Source: Cepaea nemoralis
Lineage: Eukaryota > Mollusca > Gastropoda > Stylommatophora > Helicidae
Length of the DNA: 64,000 nt
Assembly: GCA_014155875.1 (NCBI GenBank)
Contig: JACEFZ010011694.1
Coordinates: 1-64,000 of the forward strand
Direction: 5' to 3'
Positions 12,339 through 23,434 of the stretch are shown one piece after another; the first letter of the stretch is position 1, and each line of letters opens with the position of its first letter. Made by a program: the position numbers and the translations under genes. The notes under the pieces are model-generated. The model was not told the origin of the DNA and did no database searches. It saw nothing but the letters and a program-made list of their open reading frames with translations.

Positions 12339-13243
12339 GAACACAGACGTCTTCCAAGTCGGGTCATCACGTAAGAACACAGACGTCTTCCAAGTCGGGT
12401 CATCACGTAAGAACACAGACGTCTTCCAAGTCGGGTCATCACGTAAGAACACAGACGTCTTCCAAGTCGGGTCATCACGTAAGAACACAGACGTCTTCCA
12501 AGTCGGGTCATCACGTAAGAACACAGACGTCTTCCAAGTCGGGTCATCACGTAAGAACACAGACGTCTTCCAAGTCGGGTCATCACGTAAGAAACACAGA
12601 CGTCTTCCAAGTTCGGGTCATCACGTAAGAACACAGGACGTCTTCCAAGTGCGGTCATCACGTAAGAAACACAGACGTCTTCCAGTCGGGTCATCACGTA
12701 AGAACACAGACGTCTTCCAAGTCGGGTCATCACGTAAGAACACAGACGTCTTCCAAGTCGGGTCATCACGTAAGAACACAGACGTCCTTCCCTAAGTCGG
12801 GTCATCACGTAAGAACACAGACGTCTTCCAAGTCGGGTGATCACGTAAGAACACAGACGTCTTCCAAGTCGGGTGATCACGTAAGAACACAGACGTCTTC
12901 CAAGTCGGGTGATCACGTAAGAACACAGACGTCTTCCAAGTCGGGTGATCACGTAAGAACACAGACGTCTTCCAAGTGGGTCATCACGTAAGAACACAGA
13001 CGTTTCCAAGTCGGGTGATCACGTAAGAACACAGGACGTCTTCCAGTCGGGTCATCACGTAGAACACAGACGTCTTCCAAGTCGGGTCATCACGTAAGAA
13101 CACAGACGTCTTCCAAGTCGGGTCATCACGTAAGAACACAGACGTCTTCCAAGTCGGGTGATCACGTAAGAACACAGACGTCTTCCAAGTCGGGTCATCA
13201 CGTAAGAACACAGACGTCTTCCAAGTCGGGTCATCACGTAAGA
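12338..13243. repeat. 36-bp minisatellite (about 25 units)
   Basis: The unit starts AAGAACACAGACGTCTTCCA and continues AGTCGGGTCATCACGT. A GGGTGATCACG variant fills the right half. The 12-codon period gives long open frames on both strands that are not genes. Only one unit is present at the equivalent place in duplication copy B (about 15638-15674), so the array expanded in copy A or contracted in B. Scattered 1-bp indels occur between 12580 and 13060. Confidence 0.9.
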
Positions 13244-13289
13244 GTAGGAATCATAACCGGCCCCACTTATCAACATGGCACTTGATGAA

Positions 13290-13690
13290 GATGGTAACTT
13301 GGTACCAGTTGGGGGTAATATTGACAATGGGTGGTGGAGAAGTGGAATCTCGGGCAGGTTGTTGCACTGGAGGTCTAGACACCACTAGACACAAGTCTGA
13401 ACATCAGACGCGGGCGATCAGCAGACGAGACGGGACAATCTGGTGGCAGCAGACGTGGTCTCTTAGAAAAAGTCCAAAGACTTGCACGGGCGGATAGAGA
13501 AACAGTTGATGCAGTCCCGCAAATAGCTGGACACAACCATAGCCTGATTAAAGAACTTCGATGTAGACAGGCAAGGTTGGTAGGCATTTGATTGTGGGAA
13601 CACTATGTGACACCTGGCACAATTTATACGACACGAGACAGAGGAAAACACACATGGACATATCTAGATTAGTTGGACAAATGGCGTAAT
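13290..13690 (+). pseudogene. RTE-like 3' relic within duplication copy A
   Basis: Conceptual translation contains LARADRETVDAVPQIAG and HSLIKELRCRQARLVGI. The latter resembles the SLI..IR.RQ...GH motif near the end of RTE-like polymerases. Stops and shifts interrupt it. The paired copy is at 15700-16120. Confidence 0.45.
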
Positions 13691-13879
13691 CATAACAAAA
13701 CTACAACACACACACACACACCTATCTGAGACTGGCAAATTTTGAGATGGCGAAACAATGATCGCCTACGCTTGGTTTGGGAAAGGCACTGATGATGATG
13801 AGGCATACAGATTGTCATCACTAGATGGCCTGTACACAACAATGAATGTGGGCAGGAATGTGGTGGGAGACTGACCTCG

Positions 13880-14165
13880 TTTGGTGGATGTTGTGAAAAC
13901 ATGTTTGGTTTGGTGTGTAAACATGTTTTGGGGTGATGTCTGAACATGTGGTGTGATGTGTGAACATGTGGTAGGGTGATGTGTGAAACATGTTTGAAGT
14001 GATGTGTGAACTTGTTTGAAGTGATGTGTGAACATGTTTGAAGTGATGCATTGGAATATGTTTGTGCAATGTTTGATTTGGTTGAAGTGGCGTGTGAATA
14101 TGTTTGACTGATGTGTGAATATGTTTGACGTGATGTGTGAAAATACTTGAAGTGATGTCGTGAAA
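13880..14165. repeat. 22-bp minisatellite, copy A
   Basis: About a dozen diverged units of the form TGATGTGTGAACATGTTTGA plus AG. The same array is in copy B at 16315-16622. The TSLQTC-like minus-strand frames arise from it. Confidence 0.8.
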
Positions 14166-14887
14166 AAAAAAATTAAGTGCAAAGGGAAACAGCTTTGAAA
14201 TACATAGTCAGAAATGTTGAAGTGCAATGTTTAAACAAAAATATGAAGTGCAATGTGGACAAAGCTTGAAGTGGTGTTTGTTTCCATGACGCTTCGGCAT
14301 GAGTGTGTTTGAGCGCATGCTGGGATATTGACTTGTCCCAGCTGTGCTTGTTTTCCTACTGATTTTAACCAAAGTATTCTGTTGATCGTTGTCGAAGAGG
14401 ACCTTATTGCCATCCATCTGTCAGTCTAAGGGTTTGTTTAGAGGTGGCTGCTGATGCCAGTCCGGACATATGTTGGGGTGATGGCAGACCGGTACTCCGG
14501 CATTCGTGGCTATGTTTCATCTGTTATTGTTTTTTTCAGCTCCCGGTCGTTCGAATTCTCGCTTGCCACGTGAGTGTTCCAGCTACTGACGCTCTTAAAG
14601 AAATCTGAACCAATCTTCCACTGTCTCCCGCTCTACCATTACCCCGCTAAAACCCCTGCAATAGAGGAAGGGGGGTACTTTGGTACCCAGCCTTTTTAAC
14701 TGTACGGCGAAAGAACGGGGGAAGCAGATACTATGGTTGGTCTGGTGGTAGACACACCAAAGCTGTAGTCATCGCAACACCCCTACCTTGAGATTGAACA
14801 GCTAGGCTCCCTGCTGTTAGCAAAAACTTCTATCCGGACGAGCGTCAATCCACAACCAATTTCTCTCCACGGTGCACAGAATCATCC

Positions 14888-14959
14888 CTGTATACCAGTG
14901 TTTCCCAACCTTTTTTTTTTTTGTGCTATGCACCACCAAGCCCTTTTTAAAATTTTTTT

Positions 14960-14992
<33 letters not shown>

Positions 14993-15613
14993 ACATATGC
15001 ATCATTTTTAATATAAAAAAAGAAAGTTCACTAAAGAAACTGAATTTTTTTTTTTGTTTTTTTAGAAGGGCTCACGGTTCCCCGAGGGGCCCGAGCCGCC
15101 CCCCCCCCCCCCCCGGACCCCCCGTCCCTGTTTGGGCGGTTGTGTGGGTGAATTTTTTTTTTTTATGGTTTGGCGGTTACCCCAGACAAGCTGGTTCCCC
15201 CGCCCCCCCCTTTTTGTGTGGGACCCTTAGTCTCGCTGTGAGCTATTGCCCACGTGATCACAGGCCCCCATCTAAGGTGAAGATATGTGATGGTTTTTAT
15301 TTGACATCCCGGCCCCCCACCAGACCAGGCGCATAGGGGGGGGGGGGGGGAGCAGCAAATGCACCCGATCCGAAGCCAAAGGACCGAAGGTTTTTGGAAG
15401 AAATCATAGGAAATTATTGAGCAAACACAGTAAGTACATTTTCAAAACGTTTAAGGAGAACTGAAATTTAAGTACAAAATAATTTTAAGAAATATTTTTC
15501 TATATTATTTTAATTTTTTAGCAATTATTTAAATTTAATGGATCCTTGCGCGATGCTTGCTGCAAAGAGATTTATGTCAGGTCCAATTAGTTAACTTCAG
15601 TCTCAAGTCTCCC
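14888..15613 (+). mobile_element. hAT-like element, copy A (3' end cut off)
   Basis: The left end is preserved: target duplication CTGTATAC at 14888-14895, then the terminal sequence CAGTGTTTCCCAACC from 14896. The right terminus is absent because the duplication breakpoint falls inside the element. It contains poly-C and poly-T tracts and, at about 15288, the intact sequence where copy B carries the LTR element. It encodes no transposase. Confidence 0.75.
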
Positions 15614-15699
15614 AGATAAATCCTGGATGGCTTGCCTTAAGAACACAACGACGTCCTTCCAAGTCGGGTGATCACGTAAGAGTAGGAATCATAACCGGC

Positions 15700-16120
15700 C
15701 CCACTTATCAACATGGCACTTGATGAAGATGGTAACTTGGTACACAGATTGGTGTATATATTGACAATGGGCTGGTGGAGAAGTGGAATCTCTGGCAGGT
15801 TGTTGCACTGGATGTCTAGCACACCACTAGACACAAGTCTGAACATCAGACGCGGGCGATCAGCAGACGAGACGGGACACATCTGGTGGCAGCAGACGTG
15901 GTCTCTTAGAACAGTCCAAAGACTTGCACGGGCGGATAGAGAAACAGTTGATGCAGTCCCGCAAATAGCTGGACACAACCATAGCCTGATTAAAGAACTT
16001 CGATGTAGACAGGCAAGGTTGGTAGGCATTTGATTGTGGGAACACTATGTGACACCTGGCACACTTGATACGACACGAGACAGAGGAAAACACACATGGA
16101 CATATCTAGATTAGTTGGAC
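15700..16120 (+). pseudogene. RTE-like 3' relic within duplication copy B
   Basis: This is the paralogue of 13290-13690 with fewer indels. The frame at 15713-16033 keeps RADRETVDAVPQIAGHNHSL and RCRQARLVGI before a stop. It is a decayed polymerase C-terminus. Confidence 0.5.
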
Positions 16121-16314
16121 AAATGGCGTAATCATAACATAAACTACACACACACACACACACCTATCTGAGACTGGCAAATGTGTGAGATGGCAAACAA
16201 TGATCGCCTACGCTTGTTGGAACGGCACTTGATGATGATGAGGCATACAGATTGTCATCACTAGATGGTCTTGTACACAACAATGAATGTGGGCAGGAAT
16301 GTGGTGGGAGACAT

Positions 16315-16622
16315 GACCTCGTTTGGTGTGATGTGTGAACATGTTTGGTGTGGTGTGTGAACATGTTTGGTGTGATGTCTGAACATGTGGTGTGATGTGT
16401 GAACATGTGTAGTGTGATGTGTGAAACATGTTTGAAGTGATGTGTGAACTTGTTTGAAGTGATGTGTGAACATGTTTGAAGTGATGCATGAATATGTTTG
16501 TTGCAATGTTTGATTTGGTTGAAGTGGCGTGTGAATATGTTTGACTTGATGTGTGAATATGTTTGACGTGATGTGTGAATTTGTTTGACGCGATGTGTGA
16601 AAATACTTCAAGTGATGTGTGA
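16315..16622. repeat. 22-bp minisatellite, copy B
   Basis: Paralogue of the array at 13880-14165, with units around TGATGTGTGAACATGTTTGG and less noise. Confidence 0.8.
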
Positions 16623-17774
16623 AAAAAAAATTAAGTGCAAAGGGAAACAGCTTTGAAATACATAGTCAGAAATGTTGAAGTGCAATGTTAAACAAAAAAT
16701 GTGAAGTGCAATGTGACAAAGCTTGAAGTGGTGTTTGTTCCATGAGCTTCGGCATGAGTGTGTTGAGCGCATGCTGGGATATTGACTTGTCCCAGCTGTG
16801 CTTGTTTTCCTACTGATTTTAACCAAAGTATTCTGTTGATCGTTGTCGAAGAGGACCTTATTGCCATCCATCTGTCAGTCTAAGGGTTTGTTTAGAGGTG
16901 GCTGCTGATGCCAGTCCGGACATATGTTGGGGTGATGGCAGACCGGTACTCCGGCATTCGTGGCTATGTTTCATCTGTTATTGTTTTTTTCAGCTACCGG
17001 TCGTTCAGAATGTCTCGCTTGCCCACCGTGAGTGTTCCAGCTACTGACGCTCTTAAAGAAATCTGAACCAATCTTCCACTGTCTCCCGCTCTACCATTAC
17101 CCCGCTAATATACCCATGCAATAGAGAAGTGGATACTCTTGGTACCCAGCCTTTTGGAACTTTACGGCGAAAGAACGGAGAAGCAGATACTATGGTTGGT
17201 CTGGTGGCTAGACACACCAAAGCTGTAGTCATCGCAACCACCCCTACCTTGAGATTGAACAGCATTAGGCTCCATGCTGTCTAGCAACAACCTTCTCTCC
17301 TGACTAGCTGTGAATCCACAACCAATTTCTCTCCACGGTGCACAGAATCATCCCTGTATACCAGTGTTTCCCAACCTTTTTTTTGTGTGCTATGCACCAC
17401 CTAAGCCTTTCTAAAATTCTTATCCCCCCCACCCCCCCCCCCCCCCCCCCCCCCCCCAAACCATATGCATCATTTTTAATATTCAAAAATTGAAATGTTC
17501 ACTAAAGAAACTTGAATTTTTTGTTTTGTTTTTTTAGAAGGGCTCACGGTTCCCAGAGGGGCCAGAGCCGCCCCCCCCCCCCCCCCCAGGACCCGCGTCC
17601 CTGTGTGTCGGTTGTGTTGGGTGAATTTTTTTTATTTTTATGGTTTGGCGGTTACCCCAGACAAGCTGGTTCCCCCGCCTCCCCCTTTTTTGTGTGTGGA
17701 CCCTTAGTCTCGCTGTGAGCTATTGCCCACAGTGATCCACCAGGCCCACATCTAAGGTGAAGATATGTGATGGG

Positions 17775-18565
17775 TGACATAAGCCTGGGTCACTGACATT
17801 GAGTTGAGTGACCGGGCAGGAGGAAGAATGGAGATGAGAGGGGGAGACAGTAAATTGACTGATCTGGCTACGAGGAAAACAATCAACCCTCAGAAATAAT
17901 GGGGCGGATATGAGTGGAAATCCCCAGGGGGGGGGGGATGGGTCGAGGGAGAGTTGTGTGTTTGTGTGAAGTCAGGCGACTGGAAGGGCAGTGAGAGAAG
18001 AGACCGACTGCGGGTCGGGTCGTTTAAGAGAGAGCTCCGGTGTTGTGTTGTTCTTCGAGTGGTGAAGACAGGCCTGAACCCAGAGTGGGTTCTGTATTGA
18101 GTGTAGGCCAAACCCCAGAGTGGGTTCTATAGTTGAGCAGTGGCTCCAACCCAATGTGTGGGTTGTATTGTGTGAGCTCCAGCCGAGGATTGTAGCTGGA
18201 TTACCTGTCTTGTGGATTGAGATTAGAGGCCAGCCGTGAGAAGGCATTGATGTGTGCTGGTTAAATAGTGAGGAGGATATTCATATTCTATGGATTACGT
18301 TATGTTTCTGGATGTATAAAACCTGTTCCGTTTGTCCGTCTTATTTTTGTAATAAAGGATTATGTGCGCCAACGGAATCTTGTTGAATGCCTGGTGAATA
18401 TGCACTGCGGGGGTGAGTTACATTGCAAGACAGATATCTCCATTGACACACCATGAACATCGTTACCTAGACAACGACCATCACACAAAACTTATCATCA
18501 ATATCATGAACAGTATCATCGTGAGAACTTCGTGATATCATTATCATCAAGAGAAACATGTGACA
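17775..18565 (+). repeat. 5' LTR
   Basis: 791 bp, starting TG and ending CA. It contains a TATA-like TATAAA at 18315-18320 and a polyadenylation signal AATAAA at 18351-18356. These mark a likely U3/R/U5 order with a short R. The empty site in copy A (around 15288) confirms the outer edge. Confidence 0.92.
18315..18356 (+). promoter_or_regulatory. LTR TATA box and poly(A) signal
   Basis: TATAAA and AATAAA lie about 36 bp apart and are duplicated in the 3' LTR (about 23978 and 24013). The spacing suggests transcription starts shortly before the AATAAA and that the same signal terminates transcripts in the 3' LTR. Confidence 0.55.
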
Positions 18566-18567
18566 TC

Positions 18568-18582
18568 TGGGGGCTACGTCCA
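18568..18582 (+). other. Putative tRNA primer binding site
   Basis: TGGGGGCTACGTCCA lies 2 bp after the end of the 5' LTR. PBSs start with TGG, the complement of the tRNA CCA end. The tRNA was not identified. Confidence 0.55.
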
Positions 18583-20747
18583 ATTAGAACATTATAGAGA
18601 GTGTTGTCATTCTGAGATGTTTGTGGGCTCTTCGCTGAAAGAGAGGAGTTATTATCGGTGACTTCGTGCCATCAATTTAGACAGTACTGCGTCAAGAAAT
18701 TAACAGCAACTCTTTGGTGTGTATAAGACGCCACATCCAAGAAAAACTGTCAGCGCGCGGGGAAAATGCGCGGCGGAGGTCACAGGCGAGCAGTCAGTTC
18801 ACGTCAAGTCCACTACAGGTAAATTAACGGCGGTCAGCACGCATAAACAGACGAGGCGGGGACGACAAGAATTAACGCAGGACAGACTAACCGGAGAGTC
18901 CATTACGGTGACAGGTAAATTTGATACCAGGCAGCAGTGCGGAAATTAAAGGACGAGTGTTGAATCCAGAGTGGCGAGGACAGGTGTGTGTGTGTGCTGG
19001 AGGCAAGCGCACTGTGTTGTTGCAAGTTGACTGGTCAAGATTATTCGACGCAGTAAAGAGGACGGGTGGGTACACAGCGTCCAGGTACGAGGGGAAAGTT
19101 ACGTTAACCCCCACCACAGCCGTGCTAGGGCAGCAGTGGAAAGTGTGATTTTCCACGAAGTTAATACCGCAGCCGGGTGGGGCGGTCAAGTGTGTGTGAA
19201 AACTGTCTTACGGAGGAATTTTTCACTGAGGGTGATAAAGAGAAATTGAGATGACATTGTGAGTTGGGGGTGCAAGGAGGAAAGATACTCGGGAATTTCC
19301 ACGACCTATGGTGGTCAAGCTGACTCATTGTGAATGAACAAAACAAGGCGTTTTGTGTGAAACCAGACTTGATTGTTCGTCTTTGTTCAAGCCTTTGTCA
19401 TCATTATTCTGTTATGAAGCAAACAGTTTTAACTTATCGTCATCGCAACCATTGTCGCATTTCTTTGCCAATAAGGATCTATATATCCAAATTTAAAGCG
19501 CTGAACATTGGCTGCCATTCTTCTTTTCTTTTTGGTGAATCTTGTCGGATAACGAAAATCCATAACATTAATGATACAGCGAAGCGCCATCTCCGCAACG
19601 AGAGTAACAACAAATCGAAAGAACACTTTGGATTATTACCACGTACAGAGAAAGTACAATAACGTTACGGACTGTGTCAAGACAGAACAGGGTGGATATC
19701 ACTATCATCTTCAACTTTTGTCGACAGTTGGAACTTTTGATCACCACGTGAATTCAGGAACCATTCAACAAAACAACAAGTCGCTTTGAAATCCAGCGTC
19801 GTAGACATTTCCAGCCGAGGGAGAATAGCTATTAAAACGAACAAAAACTTTGGTGACTGAATAAAAAGAACTTTTGGCGACGGATTAATAGGCCCATATT
19901 TGTCGGCCAACCAGTTACACATTATTATTTTGTTATTGTTTTGCTCCCATCGTCATATTTATTGTTGTCGGGTGTCACGCAATTATTTGTATGTGGTCCA
20001 GTGTTTGTCAAGAGTAGGGAATTGTTGGGGTGTTTCTCGAGAGTCGGGATACAGCACAATAATTTATTTGTCTTTCTGGTGCTTACGATATTTTTGTAAG
20101 AAAACGTTAATGAGTTGACGTATCGTGCAGGGGCATTGAAATAGTCTTAACCAATATCTAGAGCCGAGTTGTCTGACGTCAGATCTGTGTATATTTTCAG
20201 TATATATTCTTTTTCTTTCTCTCTTTCTTTTCGTTATATTTACATATAATATTTGTTGTGTTCGGATATATGTTTTTATTGTGATCTTTCGTCATTTCTG
20301 CTGTCTAGTGGTCTTGGTCAATTTATATTTTTATTTTACGCGCACTGTGGATGTCTCTACACAAGCTTGTGGTTGTTACTGTGGTTTATTTCTGTGTCAT
20401 CATCGTCTCCGTGTACTCAGCTTGTGAAGTCTAGCGTTGGATAGTCATCACTTAGTATTATCATCCATTTGTTTGTATATGTATTGATATGTATGTTTAA
20501 CAATATTTCCAGGGACTTCATGAACTTTTGGTCATAGATATATATACGAGGGAGTATAGGTGATACTTCCCACCTCACTACCTAGTGCTAATAGAGTGAC
20601 TGGGTGAGTACAGAGTGATATTGTAGCACTACGGATTTACGTACACAGTGAGTGCGGGTGTACTTAGGCAAGGGCACACAAAGACTAACAGCAGAGTCGT
20701 CACATTTATAGTTGGCTGACAGACAGCAACGTGTCCACAAGTACAAG
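18583..20747 (+). other. Long 5' leader of the LTR element
   Basis: About 2.2 kb between the PBS and the Gag start. It has only short frames without recognised domains and several upstream ATGs. It may hold packaging signals or residue of a larger ancestor. No host gene is visible. Confidence 0.5.
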
Positions 20748-22775
20748 ATGCCTACTTTAATGGAATATATTGAAGCAGGTGAACGAATAGGCCTGAAGGG
20801 TAAAGAGTTACAGGAGTATGCAGAAGCGAAAGAACAAAAGCAGACGGAAAGAGAGGAGAGGCATAATGAACGCGAGGCAAAGCGTTTACAGGAAGAGAAA
20901 GAGACGCAAGTAAAACTAGCTGAAATGGAAAACAAACGTCTACAGGAAGTAAAGTTAGCTGAAATGGAAAACAAGCGTCTACAGGAAGAGAAAGAGACAC
21001 AAATGAAAATGGAAATTGAGAAAGAGAAGATCAAGTGTCAGATGCAAACTGAAATCGAGTTAAGAAAACTAGAACTATCATCGAAGGGTCAAAGTGAGGA
21101 AAGCAGAAGACCTTCGCAGTCGTCACAGAGATTAAAACTGCCATACTTTACGGACCGAGACAACCTTGAAGCTTATCTTGACAGATATCAGGCATCAGCG
21201 AAAGTGTTAGGCATCCCCGAAGACCAGTATGCTATTAGACTTGGCGAACTTCTTACGGGCAAGGCACTAGACACCATGTTCAATTTACCTGTAGAAGAAA
21301 GAAACAACTACACTATCTTACGTCAACGTTTGCTGACTAAGTTCCAACTCACTGAGCATGGATATAGGACAAAGTTTAGACAGTTAGTGCCAGAGACAAA
21401 TCAAGATTTCACAGATTTTGTTAACACTGTAAAGAATACATTTAACAAATGGATGGAGCTTGCAGAAGTAGGGAAAGATTTTAATAAATTAGTAGATCTA
21501 ATGTTAAGAGACAAGGTAGTATCTGCATGCAATTCTAATTTAGTGGCGTTCTTTGAGGAACGGAAGCCAAAGGACATAGACACAATGTCTCAGTTAGGGC
21601 AAAACTATATGACGGCACATCCTAACAGTTCTATTGGGAAACTAATGAGTGAGGAAATAGTCTGTGCAGCGTACACTAAACAGGACCAGAATCCAGTCAT
21701 CAGACCAAGGGCGAAAAGTGTGGATGCAGCACAGAAAGGTGAGCAGCAAGAACTTCAAGATAATGGTTTCCGAGGAAACAATGGTGGTAGAGTAGGACGG
21801 TACCCATATAGAAGAGGGAACTTCCAGAGACGTCCAAATTATGCCGGATGTTGGAATTGTGGGAGTTGGAGACACAAGGCAGCACAGTTTGATGCACAAC
21901 CATCAGATGGACCAACGAACAACACTAAAAGGGAGATTACTTGTTTCAAATGTGGAAAGAATGGTCATATCAGTCATCAATGTAGGATGAGAGAAACAGA
22001 GCACTCAAATGCAGCGCAAGTGATTGAGACGCTGAACAATGAAGATTGTAGTGGGTGCAAACCTCTTTTTGAAAAAGACGGTCAGCCAGTCTTAATATGT
22101 GGTCACACAGTTAAAGCAGGATCAGCAGTGCATGAAGGAGGAAGTCTGAAGCTGCATCAGGGATTTGTCAATGATAGACCAGCGTTAACAATTAGGGATT
22201 CCGGATGTACGTCTATCGGAGTGAGAAGAAGTTTAATAGATCCCTCGGAGTATACAGGGAAAAAGATTAGATGCATAACATTCAATGGCACAGTAGAGTT
22301 CTACCCAGTAGCCATAATAACTGTAAAAACACCATATATCACTGGAAGAGTGTCAGCGTGTGTTTTGGACTCACCAGTGGCTGATTTGATCATAGGAAAT
22401 GTTATAGGAGTTAAAGATTGTACAGAAGAGGAAATAGTGCATTGGGACCAAAAATATAGTGTAAGTAGTAACGAGGTAGTTACCACAAGAGAACCTAAAT
22501 TAGAGAGTATAGCTGAGGTAGAAGAGGCACATGAAGTAGACACAGGAACTCAGGACAAGGATAGTACAGCTGAGCAGATGAGAATGGATCCCAAATATAG
22601 TGCTAGTGACTCCCAGAGACAAGATACTACTCTGAACAAATGTTCCCAAGGGTGTAGGAGAGTAGAACATAGGCAGTCAAAGAAAGGTAGAGGGTGCTTC
22701 GAGAGGAAGAACAATGTTCTCACTCGCAGGTTTTCAGATAGCAGAACTGCACGTGGCAAGCAGCAGTACCTGTAG
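20748..22775 (+). CDS. Gag-protease polyprotein of the LTR retrotransposon
   Basis: An intact frame of 675 codons. I chose the ATG at 20748 because the frame upstream of it has only a TTG. Domain order: a charged Glu/Lys/Gln-rich coiled coil (about residues 15-120); a SCAN-like capsid region (about 130-290) with YRTKFRQLV and a helical LVDLMLRDKV segment; a first zinc knuckle (about 367-380) whose last ligand is Phe rather than Cys; an intact CCHC knuckle CFKCGKNGHISHQC (about 398-411); and a retropepsin-like domain with IRDSGCTS (about 482-489) and the hydrophobic LIIGNVIG motif (about 547). The active site is DSG instead of the usual DTG. The product would form capsids and process itself. 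No RT follows. The SCAN-like Gag suggests a Ty3-type, Gmr1-like ancestry (inference). Confidence 0.88.
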   Translation: MPTLMEYIEAGERIGLKGKELQEYAEAKEQKQTEREERHNEREAKRLQEEKETQVKLAEMENKRLQEVKLAEMENKRLQEEKETQMKMEIEKEKIKCQMQTEIELRKLELSSKGQSEESRRPSQSSQRLKLPYFTDRDNLEAYLDRYQASAKVLGIPEDQYAIRLGELLTGKALDTMFNLPVEERNNYTILRQRLLTKFQLTEHGYRTKFRQLVPETNQDFTDFVNTVKNTFNKWMELAEVGKDFNKLVDLMLRDKVVSACNSNLVAFFEERKPKDIDTMSQLGQNYMTAHPNSSIGKLMSEEIVCAAYTKQDQNPVIRPRAKSVDAAQKGEQQELQDNGFRGNNGGRVGRYPYRRGNFQRRPNYAGCWNCGSWRHKAAQFDAQPSDGPTNNTKREITCFKCGKNGHISHQCRMRETEHSNAAQVIETLNNEDCSGCKPLFEKDGQPVLICGHTVKAGSAVHEGGSLKLHQGFVNDRPALTIRDSGCTSIGVRRSLIDPSEYTGKKIRCITFNGTVEFYPVAIITVKTPYITGRVSACVLDSPVADLIIGNVIGVKDCTEEEIVHWDQKYSVSSNEVVTTREPKLESIAEVEEAHEVDTGTQDKDSTAEQMRMDPKYSASDSQRQDTTLNKCSQGCRRVEHRQSKKGRGCFERKNNVLTRRFSDSRTARGKQQYL

Positions 22776-23434
22776 CACAGAGAGACCGATATACTAGAAC
22801 AGCTCAGGATAGTGCATGTGCAGGGCACATAGGCAAAAGGCATATGCAGCAGAAAGCAAGGTGCCAGGTATATGGGCCAAGATTGAATAAAGAGCTCAGA
22901 CTAAACAGAGACTCAAGTGTAACGGGGCAATATGCAGATAGGAAAGTTGAGTCAGGTCAAAAGAGTTTTCGCGACATTACTGACCCAGGGCTAGGGGATA
23001 GCAAACAGATGTTGTAATTGTAGAGGTACCATGAGTCATGGGTACATGAAAGGTAGACACAGCATCGACAGGAATCAGAGGTGGGTTAATGCAAGAACAG
23101 AACCACCTGATATAGGGTCGGTACACAAATAGTATTGTGGGGTCGTGAAGTAGTAAGAGACCTGTGGGTACATAAGTATAATGATTTTCTATGATGTATT
23201 ATTATTATGATGTGATGTATTAGTTCATGCATTGATACACAAGATAGATGGTTGTATTTATGTGTGATGAATATAGGAGTGTACTATGAGCATTTGATGT
23301 AATTATGTAGTGTGGTAGCTAGAGTAAGGTGCAGCCATACTTAGGGCTACCCAGGCTATATGTCTGGGTCACATATTTAGTAAGTTTTAGTCTCCCAATG
23401 TTTGAAAACGAAGTTTTCTTTTAAGAGGGGGGTA
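22776..23434 (+). pseudogene. Post-protease remnant, possibly integrase zinc-finger fragment
   Basis: In another frame from about 22790, the translation ACAGHIGKRHMQQKARCQVY followed by GPRLNKEL resembles the AGHLG..KT......FYWP....E region of the integrase N-terminal HHCC domain. The ancestor may therefore have lost RT, RNase H and most of integrase by internal deletion. The rest to the polypurine tract (about 23421-23433) is noncoding. The match is short and weak. Confidence 0.35.

Larger units (their letters stand above)
12309..15613. repeat. Tandem segmental duplication, copy A
   Basis: Apart from the expanded minisatellite, copy A matches copy B (15614-17774 joined to 24228-24566) along its length, from the GATAAATACCTGGATGGCTT block to AACTTCAGTCTCAAGTCTCC. 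The junction between copies is at about 15613/15614. The copies differ mainly by 1-bp indels and homopolymer lengths. Copy A lacks the LTR element. It may be a true tandem duplication or two haplotypes joined by the assembler. Confidence 0.85.

Noticed and set aside
12335..13327. Apparent repeat protein of 224 residues on the minus strand
   Set aside because: It is a read-through of the 36-bp TE-derived minisatellite; single-base indels shift it at random.
20712..20747. Upstream extension of the Gag frame
   Set aside because: It starts at TTG. The first ATG in frame is at 20748.
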